From: Paenibacillus endophyticus
GTDB lineage: Bacteria; Bacillota; Bacilli; Paenibacillales; Paenibacillaceae
Assembly (NCBI RefSeq): GCF_014192395.1
Contig: NZ_JACHXW010000002.1
Location: 372,001 to 436,000, forward strand
Direction: 5' to 3'
Length of the DNA: 64,000 bases
Under the pieces are notes generated by a model. It saw only the letters and a list, made by a program, of their open reading frames with translations. It did no database searches and was not told the origin of the DNA. The position numbers and the translations under genes were made by a program. Every line of letters starts with the position of its first letter. Position 1 is the first letter of the stretch. Positions 1 to 6,962 of this stretch are shown here, piece by piece.

Positions 1-376
1 TCTGCTTGAACGTATCCTCCTCCGTAATATGGTGGTCGGAAGGGAATACAGCCATCAAGGAGTCGCCGTGGTTTTTCTCAATGAATAACGCTGCCAGCAG
101 TATGCTTGCTGCCGTATTTTTAGCAACGGGCTCTACCAAAATATTAATAGGCTGAACGCTTTTGTGCATCATGCTCTCCAGCAGCACGGCCTGCGAGCGG
201 TTCGTTACAACGATGGTGTTCTCCATGGGTATAACGCCATTGAAACGCTGGACGGTATCGTTAAGCATGATATCGTTGCCGCTAATATTGATGAGCTGCT
301 TCGGCAGCTCCTGCCTCGATAGCGGCCAGAATCGCGTCCCGCCGCCGCCAGCTAATATCGTCGCGAATTTATTCAT
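1..376 (-). CDS. manC: Mannose-1-phosphate guanylyltransferase, partial (C-terminus beyond left edge)
   Basis: Reading leftward from an ATG at 376, the first 125 residues show the nucleotidyltransferase signature GGGGTRFWPLSR near residue 10, followed by PKQL and later EPVAKNTAAS and VFPSDHHI, all typical of GDP-mannose pyrophosphorylases. The family converts mannose-1-phosphate and GTP to GDP-mannose in the cytoplasm. The ATG overlaps the last codons of the upstream gene by 8 bases, so the two are translationally coupled. The reading frame is open to base 1, so length and the presence of a C-terminal isomerase-like cupin cannot be judged. A second ManC-type enzyme is encoded at 41739-43121. 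Confidence 0.9.
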   Translation of the reverse strand, partial: MNKFATILAGGGGTRFWPLSRQELPKQLINISGNDIMLNDTVQRFNGVIPMENTIVVTNRSQAVLLESMMHKSVQPINILVEPVAKNTAASILLAALFIEKNHGDSLMAVFPSDHHITEEDTFKQ

Positions 377-1466
377 TTTGCATCACCATATGCGCCATGC
401 AATACGAAACGATATTTTCGGAGCCCTGGTTTAAATTAAGGCCTGTGGCGTGTATGCCATCGTAGCATGCACCTGTCTGTTCGTCGATAAGCGATACCGA
501 AAGCGAATTTCGACCATGAAACCAATCATAACAGGAAGATGCATAGACGAGATACGTATGATTTCCGAACCTTTTGTAAGCAGACATGCATGCCAGCAGC
601 ATCTCGCAGGCTTCGATTGGCTGCTCGTCGAACAATGCAGCGGCTCCTCCCCTCTCTAACCAGCCATGGCTTCCAATCGGCTTATAAAAACCTTCCTTCG
701 AGAATGTGGCCGCTGCCAAAAAGTCGAGGCTTTCCTTAGCCGTTTGCCGAAACATCTCCGTATGCGACAACGCGGAAGCTTCCAGCATCGCCCATGGAAG
801 CATCGCGTTGCCGTACGTGATGCTATTCTCAAACCAATGCCAGCCCGTTCCTTTGTTGCTTTCATACTGCATGTGCAGACGCAATGCCAATTCTTCTATT
901 ATTGCTTCCATTTCTGCCCGGGGCAGAAAACCCGGGTCTACATCCTCTTTATTCGAAAATGGCAAGCTATAGCTCAATGCTTCCCCAGATTCCAGCATAG
1001 CGGTGAATCCGATCAACCCATAAGCGATAGCTCGCGGCGAGCTCAGCTCCCGCATTCTCGGAAGGGCTTGGTTGATCATATACCTGCATGTGTTCCGCAA
1101 GTTTTGAGGAATGGCTGGCTCCGCAAGCATATAGCCAAGCGCCCACATGCATCGTCCCAAGCAATCCTCGGAGCCCGTATTCTCCAGAAATTCGCGGTTG
1201 TAGCCCATGAAATTGCGAAAGCCGCCATCGTCATTCTGAGCATGATAGATAAATGCCAAATATGTCCTAACCAGCGCAAGCGATCCCTGATCCTTGCTGC
1301 TTTTGTAAAGCATGACAGCAGCGATAAGCGCCCGGGCATTATCGTCCGACGTATATCCATGGCTTCTGTCTGGAATGCCGAATTTCGTATGCTGGAATAT
1401 GCCTGTATCATCCGTCAGGCTTTTCAAATAGTCCATAATGAGCGGGCGTGCCACTGATTTCTGCAT
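369..1466 (-). CDS. Helical six-hairpin/toroid-like protein of a glycosyltransferase operon
   Basis: A 365-residue protein starting at the ATG at 1466, which overlaps the stop of the upstream glycosyltransferase as TAATG. The sequence is rich in alternating helices with repeated aromatic and acidic motifs (SDDNARALIA near residue 45, DDGGFRNFMGYNREFLE, ENSITYGNAMLPWA, DEQPIEACEML), the look of an alpha/alpha toroid such as six-hairpin glycosidases or epimerases. I cannot assign a reaction. Its position between a GT4 glycosyltransferase and a GDP-mannose synthase suggests a role in making or trimming a mannose-containing glycan; that is inference. A longer upstream in-frame extension exists but would overlap the GT4 gene and lacks a good ribosome binding site. 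Confidence 0.75.
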   Translation of the reverse strand: MQKSVARPLIMDYLKSLTDDTGIFQHTKFGIPDRSHGYTSDDNARALIAAVMLYKSSKDQGSLALVRTYLAFIYHAQNDDGGFRNFMGYNREFLENTGSEDCLGRCMWALGYMLAEPAIPQNLRNTCRYMINQALPRMRELSSPRAIAYGLIGFTAMLESGEALSYSLPFSNKEDVDPGFLPRAEMEAIIEELALRLHMQYESNKGTGWHWFENSITYGNAMLPWAMLEASALSHTEMFRQTAKESLDFLAAATFSKEGFYKPIGSHGWLERGGAAALFDEQPIEACEMLLACMSAYKRFGNHTYLVYASSCYDWFHGRNSLSVSLIDEQTGACYDGIHATGLNLNQGSENIVSYCMAHMVMQNE

Positions 1467-2662
1467 TACACGGCACTCCCTTTTAGCGCATAGCTTTGAG
1501 CTATAATCTTGCGGAAAAGAACCGCGTAGGACTTCGCCACTTCGTCCCACATCATCGTGCTTCCAAGAGCAAGCGTCTTGTTTTCCATCTCAGCTTTCAA
1601 TCCCGGATCATCAAGCACGTTTACGATATGCGTTTCAAGCGAATCCGCATCGCGGAACTCCGCAAGCAATCCTCTTCCATCTGCAAGCATCTCAACGGCA
1701 TAACGGTAAGGGGTTGAGATAATGACCCTGCCATAACCGATGCCAAAAGCAAGCGTTCCGCTCACCGCTTGGTCTTTTCCAAGGTAAGGGGTCATGTAGA
1801 TATCCGAGAGCACCAGTGATTGCACGACTTCCTCTTGCGTCAGATGCTTATCGACAAACGCAACATGCTTATCGAGGCCAAGGCTTGCGACAAGATCAAT
1901 CAGCTGCTGCCGATACACTTCGCCTGACTCTTGCTTCACAACGGGATGCGTCTTCCCCCAAATCATGTATAGGGCATTCGGATGCTTCGCGACAACGCCT
2001 TTCATCGCCTTTATCGCGTATTCAATGCCTTTTCCCGGGCTCAAAAAGCCGAACGTGGATAAAATTTGCCGATTCTCGTAGCCAAATGTAGCTTTCAACT
2101 CCAATCGGGTCGCCGTAGCTACGACAGGCACGCCATGATGAAACATTTCGATTTTATTCATCGCAATGCCATAAACCTCTTGCAAATCTATGATTTTAGT
2201 CTGGGCCATTGTAACAACCTTGATGCTCAGCTCTGCAAGCCGCTTCATAATCGCGAGCTGCTTCATACTTGGCTCAACTAATACGGTATGGAAGATAACG
2301 ATAAAGGGGATAGTTAGTTTCTCAGCCAAATCGAGAATGTATTCTCCGCTTTCTCCGCCATATATGCCGAATTCATGCTGGATGGTCAGAAGCTCGATGT
2401 TCGATTGATTGAGCCCCACCGCTGTCCTGCTGTAATCCGCACGGTTTTTCTGCTCGATTTGCCCCATTACTTGATTGGAATAGGCATACGTTTTGTTATT
2501 GTTGACCGCAATCATTCTCGGTTTATTGAAGTCTTGAATCCGTTCGAGTTCATTCATCATATCCTGCGAGAAGGTAGCCAAACCGCATTCTCTTGGCAAA
2601 CTTGTTCCAAGGAAAGCCACGTTATGCTTTACCAATGCATTCTTCGTAGAAATCACTCCCAT
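1466..2662 (-). CDS. Glycosyltransferase, GT4 family
   Basis: A 398-residue cytoplasmic GT-B glycosyltransferase. The N-terminal half begins with FLGTSLPRECGLATFSQDM, a typical GT4 acceptor-site start; the C-terminal half has STFGFLSPGKGIEYAI and, later, SDIYMTPYLGKDQAVSGTLAFGIGYGR, which fit the nucleotide-sugar binding domain. The neighbouring GDP-mannose synthase suggests a mannosyltransferase, but the sugar cannot be read from sequence. The ATG at 2662 has no convincing Shine-Dalgarno sequence. It is the first gene of the leftward trio GT4 / six-hairpin protein / ManC, each coupled by overlap to the next. Confidence 0.85.
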   Translation of the reverse strand: MGVISTKNALVKHNVAFLGTSLPRECGLATFSQDMMNELERIQDFNKPRMIAVNNNKTYAYSNQVMGQIEQKNRADYSRTAVGLNQSNIELLTIQHEFGIYGGESGEYILDLAEKLTIPFIVIFHTVLVEPSMKQLAIMKRLAELSIKVVTMAQTKIIDLQEVYGIAMNKIEMFHHGVPVVATATRLELKATFGYENRQILSTFGFLSPGKGIEYAIKAMKGVVAKHPNALYMIWGKTHPVVKQESGEVYRQQLIDLVASLGLDKHVAFVDKHLTQEEVVQSLVLSDIYMTPYLGKDQAVSGTLAFGIGYGRVIISTPYRYAVEMLADGRGLLAEFRDADSLETHIVNVLDDPGLKAEMENKTLALGSTMMWDEVAKSYAVLFRKIIAQSYALKGSAV

Positions 2663-2699
2663 AATTTTAATTTTATTCCATATGGGTACAAAAAAAAGA

Positions 2700-2717
2700 A
2701 ATAAAGATATCTTTATT
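2700..2717. promoter_or_regulatory. 18-bp perfect palindrome upstream of the GT4 gene
   Basis: AATAAAGATATCTTTATT is a perfect palindrome 38 bases upstream of the GT4 start codon. It has the form of a homodimeric repressor site, but no cognate regulator is evident. It may equally be chance in an AT-rich intergenic stretch. Confidence 0.35.
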
Positions 2718-2831
2718 CCCCTATCCGTCCCTATGTTATTGGCTTGTGGTCATTCCGTTATCGGTATTTGGCTGCTTCTAGTTACAGCCCTTGCTTGATA
2801 ATCCGCTCCTGTCTGCTGCTTAAACCTTAAC

Positions 2832-2929
2832 ACGACCATATTTTCTTGTCAATTGAACGGAAACTGCCTCTTATTTGACAACGAGGAAACTTGTGATAAA
2901 ATTAACATATGACAAGAAAATATGGTCGT
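2832..2929. repeat. Perfect 20-bp inverted repeat flanking the rplY promoter
   Basis: The sequence at 2832-2851 (ACGACCATATTTTCTTGTCA) recurs exactly as its reverse complement at 2910-2929, separated by 58 bases. The left arm lies upstream of the rplY -35 box and the right arm starts at about +1 of the predicted transcript. The left arm read leftward also contains TTGACA, a possible -35 box for the divergent GT4 operon. The arms may be paired operator sites or may pair as DNA or RNA; the sequence alone does not decide. Confidence 0.7.
2875..2902 (+). promoter_or_regulatory. Predicted vegetative promoter of rplY
   Basis: TTGACA at 2875-2880, a 16-base spacer, and TGaTAAAAT (extended -10, TAAAAT at 2897-2902). 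The predicted start is near 2909, about 107 bases before the rplY ATG, leaving a structured leader. In Bacillus subtilis the homologue ctc is under SigB; the boxes seen here fit SigA. Confidence 0.6.
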
Positions 2930-2933
2930 TAGC

Positions 2934-2973
2934 GGACTGATTAGACATTCTATTGCTAATCCGTCTTTTTTTA
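2934..2973 (+). terminator. Terminator-like hairpin in the rplY leader (possible attenuator)
   Basis: GATTAG at about 2939-2944 pairs with CTAATC downstream, extended past one mismatch by CAG/GTC-type pairs, with an 11-base loop and a run of seven T residues. It lies between the predicted promoter and the rplY start, where a constitutive terminator would be pointless, so conditional read-through is plausible. Confidence 0.45.
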
Positions 2974-3015
2974 TTTTCGTTTCATAGCAACCCATTCGAT
3001 TAGGAGGCAACAAAA

Positions 3016-3582
3016 ATGAGCAACTCTATCCAGTTAAACGAACGGGTCAATCTTACCAAATCTCAAATTAATGTACTTAGAAAGCAAGGTCAAATCCCTG
3101 CAATCGTGTATGGCAAGGATGTAGGCAGCATCTCCGTCATTGTAAACGAGAAAGAAATCCTTGCAGCGGTCAAAAATAACCAGCGTGCCATTCTCATCGC
3201 AGCGATTCCAGCACAAGGAAACAAACCCGTGCTGATTCAAAATATTCAAAGAGATCCGATCAGCAACAAAATCGTTCATGTCGATTTCTACCAACTGAAC
3301 ATGAATGAGAGCCTGGACTCCAAAGTAACGATTCATTTCTCCGGCGAACCGGCAGGAGTAAAAGCAGGAGGGATTCTGCAAGTAGAAATGTACGAGGTAG
3401 AAGTACGCTGCATGCCTGACAATCTGCTTAGCGCATTCGAGGTAGATATAAGCGGACTTGGAATTGGCGATCAGCTTCATGTATCCGATTTGGCTTTCCA
3501 CGAAGGCATTGAGGTCTTGTCCGATTCAGGGGCAGTGCTAATCCGTGTTTCACAAACACATGCGGAAGAAATAGTCGCTTAA
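3016..3582 (+). CDS. rplY: 50S ribosomal protein L25 / general stress protein Ctc
   Basis: A 188-residue protein of the long (Ctc/TL5) L25 type, which binds 5S rRNA in the central protuberance of the large subunit. The N-terminal L25 domain (residues 1-90) has RKQGQIPAIVYGKD and RDPISNKIVHVDFYQL; the C-terminal beta domain (95-185) has KAGGILQVEMYEVEVRCMPDNL. The ATG at 3016 follows TAGGAGGCAAC by a normal spacing. It is a single-gene unit ended by the hairpin at 3609-3644. The upstream leader holds an unusual inverted repeat and a terminator-like hairpin. Confidence 0.97.
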   Translation: MSNSIQLNERVNLTKSQINVLRKQGQIPAIVYGKDVGSISVIVNEKEILAAVKNNQRAILIAAIPAQGNKPVLIQNIQRDPISNKIVHVDFYQLNMNESLDSKVTIHFSGEPAGVKAGGILQVEMYEVEVRCMPDNLLSAFEVDISGLGIGDQLHVSDLAFHEGIEVLSDSGAVLIRVSQTHAEEIVA

Positions 3583-3608
3583 TTGACAAGCATACGCTAT
3601 AGATAGCA

Positions 3609-3644
3609 AAGGAACCCTGTACTTCCCGTACAGGGTTCCTTTTA
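3609..3644. terminator. Bidirectional terminator between rplY and the XRE gene
   Basis: AAGGAACCCTGTAC and its complement form a near-perfect stem with a short TTCC loop, followed by TTTTATT on the plus strand and preceded by A residues for the minus strand. It overlaps the stop codon of the convergent XRE gene. Confidence 0.9.
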
Positions 3645-3878
3645 TTGACCATGCTCATTTGCATCCTCATGCATGACTACGATAAACTCTCCTGGAGTTG
3701 CATCGAAATACTTGCATAACCGCCATATGAGATCACGCGGATATTGCACCATCTCATCCTTGTACATTTTACGTACAGAATCGAAGTGATAATCGATATC
3801 CTTGGCCAGCTGACGAATCGACAAGGTCGGGTCCTTGGCTCTCATCAATTCCTTTAAGTTGCTATGAACCCCCGGCAT
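3642..3878 (-). CDS. Small XRE/Cro-type helix-turn-helix regulator
   Basis: A 78-residue protein consisting of one helix-turn-helix domain: SIRQLAKDIDYHFDSVRKMYKDE (residues about 20-42) followed by PRDLIWRLCKYFDATPGEFIVV, the usual end of a Cro/C1-type fold. The ATG at 3878 follows GGAGGTGTGGT. It converges on rplY, with a shared terminator. The target genes are not evident. A related but longer XRE regulator is at 43743-44111. Confidence 0.88.
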   Translation of the reverse strand: MPGVHSNLKELMRAKDPTLSIRQLAKDIDYHFDSVRKMYKDEMVQYPRDLIWRLCKYFDATPGEFIVVMHEDANEHGQ

Positions 3879-3967
3879 ACCACACCTCCATTTTATAAAT
3901 ATTGCCGTCTTTTAACAATAACTCGCTCTGTTGGCTAACTATATCTGTGCGAAAACAGCTTATTTAC

Positions 3968-3997
3968 GCAAAAAAGCGACTCTATGGCTAGAGCCGC
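3968..3997 (-). terminator. Terminator of the tRNA operon
   Basis: On the minus strand GCGGCTCTA and TAGAGTCGC pair (one mismatch) around a four-base loop, followed by six T residues. It sits just downstream of the last tRNA-Leu. Confidence 0.8.
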
Positions 3998-4012
3998 AAT
4001 GTTAATAAAGTA

Positions 4013-4097
4013 TGGTGCGGTAGACAGGATTTGAACCTGCACGTCCATTGGACACTACCCCCTCAAGATAGCGTGTCTGCCGTTCCACCACTACCGC
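4013..4097 (-). tRNA. tRNA-Leu (GAG), copy 2
   Basis: Acceptor stem GCGGTAG pairs with CTACCGC, the CCA is encoded, and a long variable arm is present as in class II tRNAs. The anticodon stem CTATC/GGTAG encloses the loop TTGAGGG, giving anticodon GAG. It differs from the copy at 4955-5039 by one base in the variable arm. Confidence 0.95.
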
Positions 4098-4149
4098 ACA
4101 TTTGAAATGTTGAAGGTTCCCTTACTCCCGCTCTTGCAAGCTGAGTAAA

Positions 4150-4225
4150 TGGTGAGCCATGAAGGACTCGAACCTTCGACACCCTGATTAAAAGTCAGGT
4201 GCTCTACCAACTGAGCTAATGGCTC
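4150..4225 (-). tRNA. tRNA-Lys (TTT), copy 2
   Basis: 76 bases with encoded CCA. Acceptor GAGCCAT, D arm GCTCAGTTGGTAGAGC, anticodon loop CTTTTAA, and T arm GGTTCGAGTCC are all present. It appears identical to the copy at 5092-5167. Confidence 0.97.
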
Positions 4226-4276
4226 TCACTGTGACGTGATCCGAGCTCATTAGAGCTGATACACATTGAGGATTAT

Positions 4277-4351
4277 TGGTGACCCGTAGGGGACTCGAAC
4301 CCCTGTTACCTCCGTGAAAGGGAGGTGTCTTAACCACTTGACCAACGGGCC
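4277..4351 (-). tRNA. tRNA-Glu (TTC), copy 2
   Basis: 75 bases with encoded CCA. Acceptor GGCCCGT/ACGGGTC, anticodon stem CCTCC/GGAGG with loop CTTTCAC, and T arm GGTTCGAGTCC. It appears identical to the copy at 5218-5292. Confidence 0.97.
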
Positions 4352-4455
4352 ATTCTTACAGATCATAAATGTTATCTGAGACAACAAAAATGATTATATC
4401 AGCTATTCAACTGAAGTACAAGCATTATTTTCAACTGTTATTCCAAGCAGTTAGA

Positions 4456-4773
4456 TTAAGCTTCAATCGTTTCCGCTTTAAATACGTTATCCAGTTTGTC
4501 TTCAGGAGTAAGTCTCTTTTTGAGCGGAACTTTAACATCTCTTCCGAGTTCCTTGAAGAACGTCTCTACGTCGCATTCAATTTTATCAACATAAACGGAC
4601 AATACGCCTTTTTCAATAATGGCTTCATTGCCTTCAGCGGGAACGGTAACTTCAATGGAATATTTTTTCATCAAGGTGTTGCTGTACCTTCCAAAAATCT
4701 CGAGCAATTCCTCATTATTAAATTTCCCAATCGCCGCTTGACCCTTGTTCGTAAAGTTTAAGTTTATTTTCAT
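4456..4773 (-). CDS. Uncharacterised 105-residue protein embedded in the tRNA operon
   Basis: The ATG at 4773 follows GATGAGGAGCTGTAAAC, a strong ribosome binding site, so the gene is probably real. The protein is small, soluble, acidic and lysine-rich, with no signal peptide or membrane segment. It begins MKINLNFTNKGQAAIGKF and carries predicted beta strands around YSIEVTVPAEG and VLSVYVDKIECDVE; I recognise no family. It lies between two copies of a tRNA Glu-Lys-Leu set, behind a short open reading frame and a terminator-like hairpin (4834-4904) that may control its expression. Its A+T content is higher than most of the flanking genes. Confidence 0.75.
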   Translation of the reverse strand: MKINLNFTNKGQAAIGKFNNEELLEIFGRYSNTLMKKYSIEVTVPAEGNEAIIEKGVLSVYVDKIECDVETFFKELGRDVKVPLKKRLTPEDKLDNVFKAETIEA

Positions 4774-4833
4774 GTTTACAGCTCCTCATCTCTAATGATG
4801 CATCTGTTTGGACGGTTCGAGTAACTTATAACG

Positions 4834-4879
4834 AAAAAACCACTCTCTAGTCAGATTTTATGATCTGAATATAAAGTGG
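4834..4879 (-). terminator. Hairpin and T-run between tRNA-Leu copy 1 and the 105-residue gene
   Basis: On the minus strand CCACT (4879-4875) and AGTGG (4844-4840) close a stem that also holds CAGAT/ATCTG, followed by TTTTTT. It resembles an intrinsic terminator ending the first tRNA group, with possible read-through into the downstream gene. Confidence 0.65.
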
Positions 4880-4904
4880 CATCATCTATCAGAAAAGTGC
4901 TCAT
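4851..4904 (-). CDS. Possible 17-residue leader peptide
   Basis: An ATG at 4904 preceded at nine bases by AGAGGG encodes MSTFLIDDATLYSDHKI and stops inside the terminator-like hairpin. A short translated frame whose end overlaps a terminator, ahead of a protein gene, is the geometry of transcription attenuation. There is no run of one regulatory codon, so the amino acid sensed, if any, is not apparent. Confidence 0.3.
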   Translation of the reverse strand: MSTFLIDDATLYSDHKI

Positions 4905-4954
4905 GAAATGACACCCTCTAAGTTCACCTATATACATCGGCAAGAAGTAAGTTA

Positions 4955-5039
4955 TGGTGCGGTAGACAGGATTTGAACCTGCACGTCCATGGGACACTAC
5001 CCCCTCAAGATAGCGTGTCTGCCGTTCCACCACTACCGC
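4955..5039 (-). tRNA. tRNA-Leu (GAG), copy 1
   Basis: 85 bases, CCA encoded, same acceptor and anticodon arms as the copy at 4013-4097. The variable arm reads CCCATGG where the other copy has CCAATGG. Confidence 0.95.
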
Positions 5040-5091
5040 ACATTTATATGTTGTTATCCTTCACTCACATTCGCTTAGTCGTGCTAAGAAA

Positions 5092-5167
5092 TGGTGAGCC
5101 ATGAAGGACTCGAACCTTCGACACCCTGATTAAAAGTCAGGTGCTCTACCAACTGAGCTAATGGCTC
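5092..5167 (-). tRNA. tRNA-Lys (TTT), copy 1
   Basis: 76 bases, CCA encoded, anticodon loop CTTTTAA. It lies between tRNA-Glu and tRNA-Leu, the same order and similar spacing as in the downstream duplicate. Confidence 0.97.
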
Positions 5168-5217
5168 TCGCTGTTATTTGCACTTGAACTCCTTAGAGCT
5201 CGTACACTTTGCAAAAT

Positions 5218-5292
5218 TGGTGACCCGTAGGGGACTCGAACCCCTGTTACCTCCGTGAAAGGGAGGTGTCTTAACCACTTGACCAACGGGCC
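5218..5292 (-). tRNA. tRNA-Glu (TTC), copy 1
   Basis: 75 bases, CCA encoded, anticodon loop CTTTCAC. First member of the Glu-Lys-Leu set that is repeated downstream. Confidence 0.97.
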
Positions 5293-5397
5293 GTTCATTC
5301 ACTACTCTAAAGCCATTACACAAAACCTGCAGCCTATGTGGCAAATAAAAAAGACCGGATGAACGGTCCTGCCGTTGCAAAATAATGTGAAAAATGG

Positions 5398-5488
5398 TGG
5401 CGGAGAGAGAGGGATTCGAACCCTCGCACCACTTACGCAGTCTAACCCCTTAGCAGAGGGTCCCCTTGAGCCACTTGGGTATCTCTCC
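5398..5488 (-). tRNA. tRNA-Ser (GCT)
   Basis: 91 bases with encoded GCCA end. Acceptor GGAGAGA, a long class II variable arm, and an anticodon region CTGCTAA giving anticodon GCT. Second tRNA of the operon. Confidence 0.96.
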
Positions 5489-5493
5489 AAATC

Positions 5494-5569
5494 TGGCTCC
5501 CCGAACAGGACTCGAACCTGTGACAACTCGATTAACAGTCGAGTGCTCTACCAACTGAGCTATCAGGGA
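5494..5569 (-). tRNA. tRNA-Asn (GTT)
   Basis: 76 bases, CCA encoded. Acceptor TCCCTGA, anticodon loop CTGTTAA. It is the first tRNA of the operon, only five bases from tRNA-Ser and 28 bases downstream of the sprT-like stop codon. Confidence 0.97.
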
Positions 5570-5590
5570 AAAGTAAAAGTGACAAGTAAT

Positions 5591-5619
5591 AATATATCAT
5601 GTAGCAGTTTGATTGTCAA
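5591..5619 (-). promoter_or_regulatory. Strong promoter of the tRNA operon
   Basis: On the minus strand TTGACA (5619-5614), a 17-base spacer, and TGaTATATT (TATATT at 5596-5591). The -35 box lies inside the last codons of the sprT-like gene. The start is predicted near 5584, 15 bases before tRNA-Asn. Confidence 0.75.
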
Positions 5620-6076
5620 TCACTTTAAGCTTTAATTTTCCGCGGCATTTTCCACAAGCGTATTTGGATGGATCGATCTTTCTCTTCCGCAAATATTCCA
5701 TTCCGCATTTGATGCATATGAGCTTGTATCGAAACGGCTGCTGCTTCCGTTGTGCTCGTTCAGGAAGCGTCTGACAGTATCTCGAGCCCCCAACGTGAGC
5801 CAGCAAGGTTTTGAAATCCGAATCTCTATGCTGGTAGCCCCGCTTCATAATATGCAAATGATAATGGCATAGCTCATGCTTAATAATTTTTTCGGTTTCC
5901 TCATGCCCGAATGCGGCAAGCTGATGCGGACTGATCTCAATATTATGCGATCGCGTGAAGTAACGTCCGCCCGTTGCCTTCAAGCGGGCATTGAACGTCG
6001 CGATATGCAGGAAAGGACGTCCGAAATAGGTGATCGACACTTGCTCAACCCATTGCTGCAAAGCCTCATTGTTCAT
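5597..6076 (-). CDS. SprT-like zinc metalloprotease family protein
   Basis: A 159-residue protein of the SprT/SprT-like family. The zinc-binding HELCHYH motif (HExxH) is near residue 66, followed by the family's HRDSDFKTL segment. The C-terminus has a zinc ribbon, CIKCGMEYL followed by CGKCRGKLKLK. The ATG at 6076 is preceded by GGGGGAGAATAATCG. The eukaryotic relative SPRTN degrades DNA-protein crosslinks; the function of bacterial SprT proteins is poorly known. In Bacillus this gene is commonly found near cmpA, as here. Confidence 0.92.
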   Translation of the reverse strand: MNNEALQQWVEQVSITYFGRPFLHIATFNARLKATGGRYFTRSHNIEISPHQLAAFGHEETEKIIKHELCHYHLHIMKRGYQHRDSDFKTLLAHVGGSRYCQTLPERAQRKQQPFRYKLICIKCGMEYLRKRKIDPSKYACGKCRGKLKLKVIDNQTAT

Positions 6077-6197
6077 CGATTATTCTCCCCCAACTACTTG
6101 AATTTTAAAGCCGCGATAGGCTACACTGTCAAGTAGGAAATAATAAATAGATCATAAATACGTACGGATGCATACCGAGGGGAGAACAACAACTATT

Positions 6198-6560
6198 ATG
6201 GCAACGATGCGCTATGTCTTATTGAAACAAGAGGATACCATTCTTTTTGTTGAAATGCCCGATTCGCATGCTTACCAGCTAAGCGCGCTTAACCTTCGTC
6301 TTCATAAGGAAATCGACAAGCTGACGGCCGATCATGTTCCGATCTTGCCATACGCGGTTGCGGAATGCAGCAATGTCGATCTTCATGATTCGTCAATCCA
6401 AATCATTTCCGGGCTTGATTACATCAATAGTCTGGAGAAGGATTTTGCCGGCGTGCAAGAAAAGTCGTATCCGCTCATCTCGCTGCTGACAGAAATACGC
6501 GCTTTGCAGGCACAGCTCGAACAGTGGTATGAGGAATACGAAGAGGAACAGAGCATTTAG
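6198..6560 (+). CDS. Conserved-looking hypothetical protein with acidic C-terminal helix
   Basis: 120 residues from the ATG at 6198 (GAGGGGAG lies 13 bases upstream; an in-frame ATG at 6168 has no ribosome binding site). The N-terminal part is beta-rich (RYVLLKQEDTILFVEMPDS). The C-terminus is a helix ending in QWYEEYEEEQ. No membrane segment or known motif is seen. It lies between the sprT-like gene and cmpA, divergent from the former and in line with the latter. Function unknown. Confidence 0.75.
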   Translation: MATMRYVLLKQEDTILFVEMPDSHAYQLSALNLRLHKEIDKLTADHVPILPYAVAECSNVDLHDSSIQIISGLDYINSLEKDFAGVQEKSYPLISLLTEIRALQAQLEQWYEEYEEEQSI

Positions 6561-6637
6561 GTTGGACCTGCACGGACACTCGCCCTCCCCCATATTGTAG
6601 TATTACAACAAGTTAGGCCGGGAGGAGGACGATACGT

Positions 6638-6781
6638 ATGCCACAGTGGCTGTGCAATCAACTCATGCGCGCTTTTCAGAAAAAGGATCGCAGACAAATC
6701 AAGCTGCTTAATGACTGCTGGTATTTCTACCGTAATAAACAAAGTCCGAAGGAAATCAGCAACGGCACCGAGTTCCAATAA
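6638..6781 (+). CDS. cmpA: Cortex morphogenetic protein CmpA
   Basis: A 47-residue protein starting at an ATG placed nine bases after GGAGGAGG. The N-terminal 36 residues closely match CmpA: MPQWL start, RAFQKKDRRQIKLLNDCW core, and YFYRNK. CmpA of Bacillus subtilis is a small spore protein that targets mis-assembled SpoIVA for ClpXP degradation during cortex and coat assembly. The last dozen residues (SPKEISNGTEFQ) extend beyond the roughly 37-residue Bacillus form. The sprT-like gene nearby fits the usual neighbourhood. Confidence 0.93.
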   Translation: MPQWLCNQLMRAFQKKDRRQIKLLNDCWYFYRNKQSPKEISNGTEFQ

Positions 6782-6902
6782 AAATCCCACAGGAAGCACA
6801 TAACTGCATGCGATTCCTATCATAAAGCAAGGGTATATGCGCTTGCAGTAAATATAAGTGAAGTTATACATGTGAGCGAATAACTGCTTATATTGTCAAA
6901 GC

Positions 6903-6938
6903 AAAACCGGCCTCAGCGCAATCGCAGGGCCGGTTTTT
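6903..6938. terminator. Bidirectional terminator between cmpA and the nitroreductase gene
   Basis: AAAACCGGCC pairs with GGCCGGTTTT around a 15-base loop, with T-runs on both strands. It lies 122 bases after cmpA and just before the end of the convergent nitroreductase gene. Confidence 0.85.
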
Positions 6939-6962
6939 ATTTGCATAGCTATTCTTGCGGCA

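Noticed and set aside
666..1457. Long plus-strand open frame of 263 codons
   Set aside because: It is antisense to the six-hairpin-like protein gene, starts without a ribosome binding site and has a cysteine- and arginine-rich composition typical of shadow frames.
3034..3501. 155-codon minus-strand frame inside rplY
   Set aside because: rplY is certain on the other strand; the frame has no ribosome binding site and no recognisable motifs.
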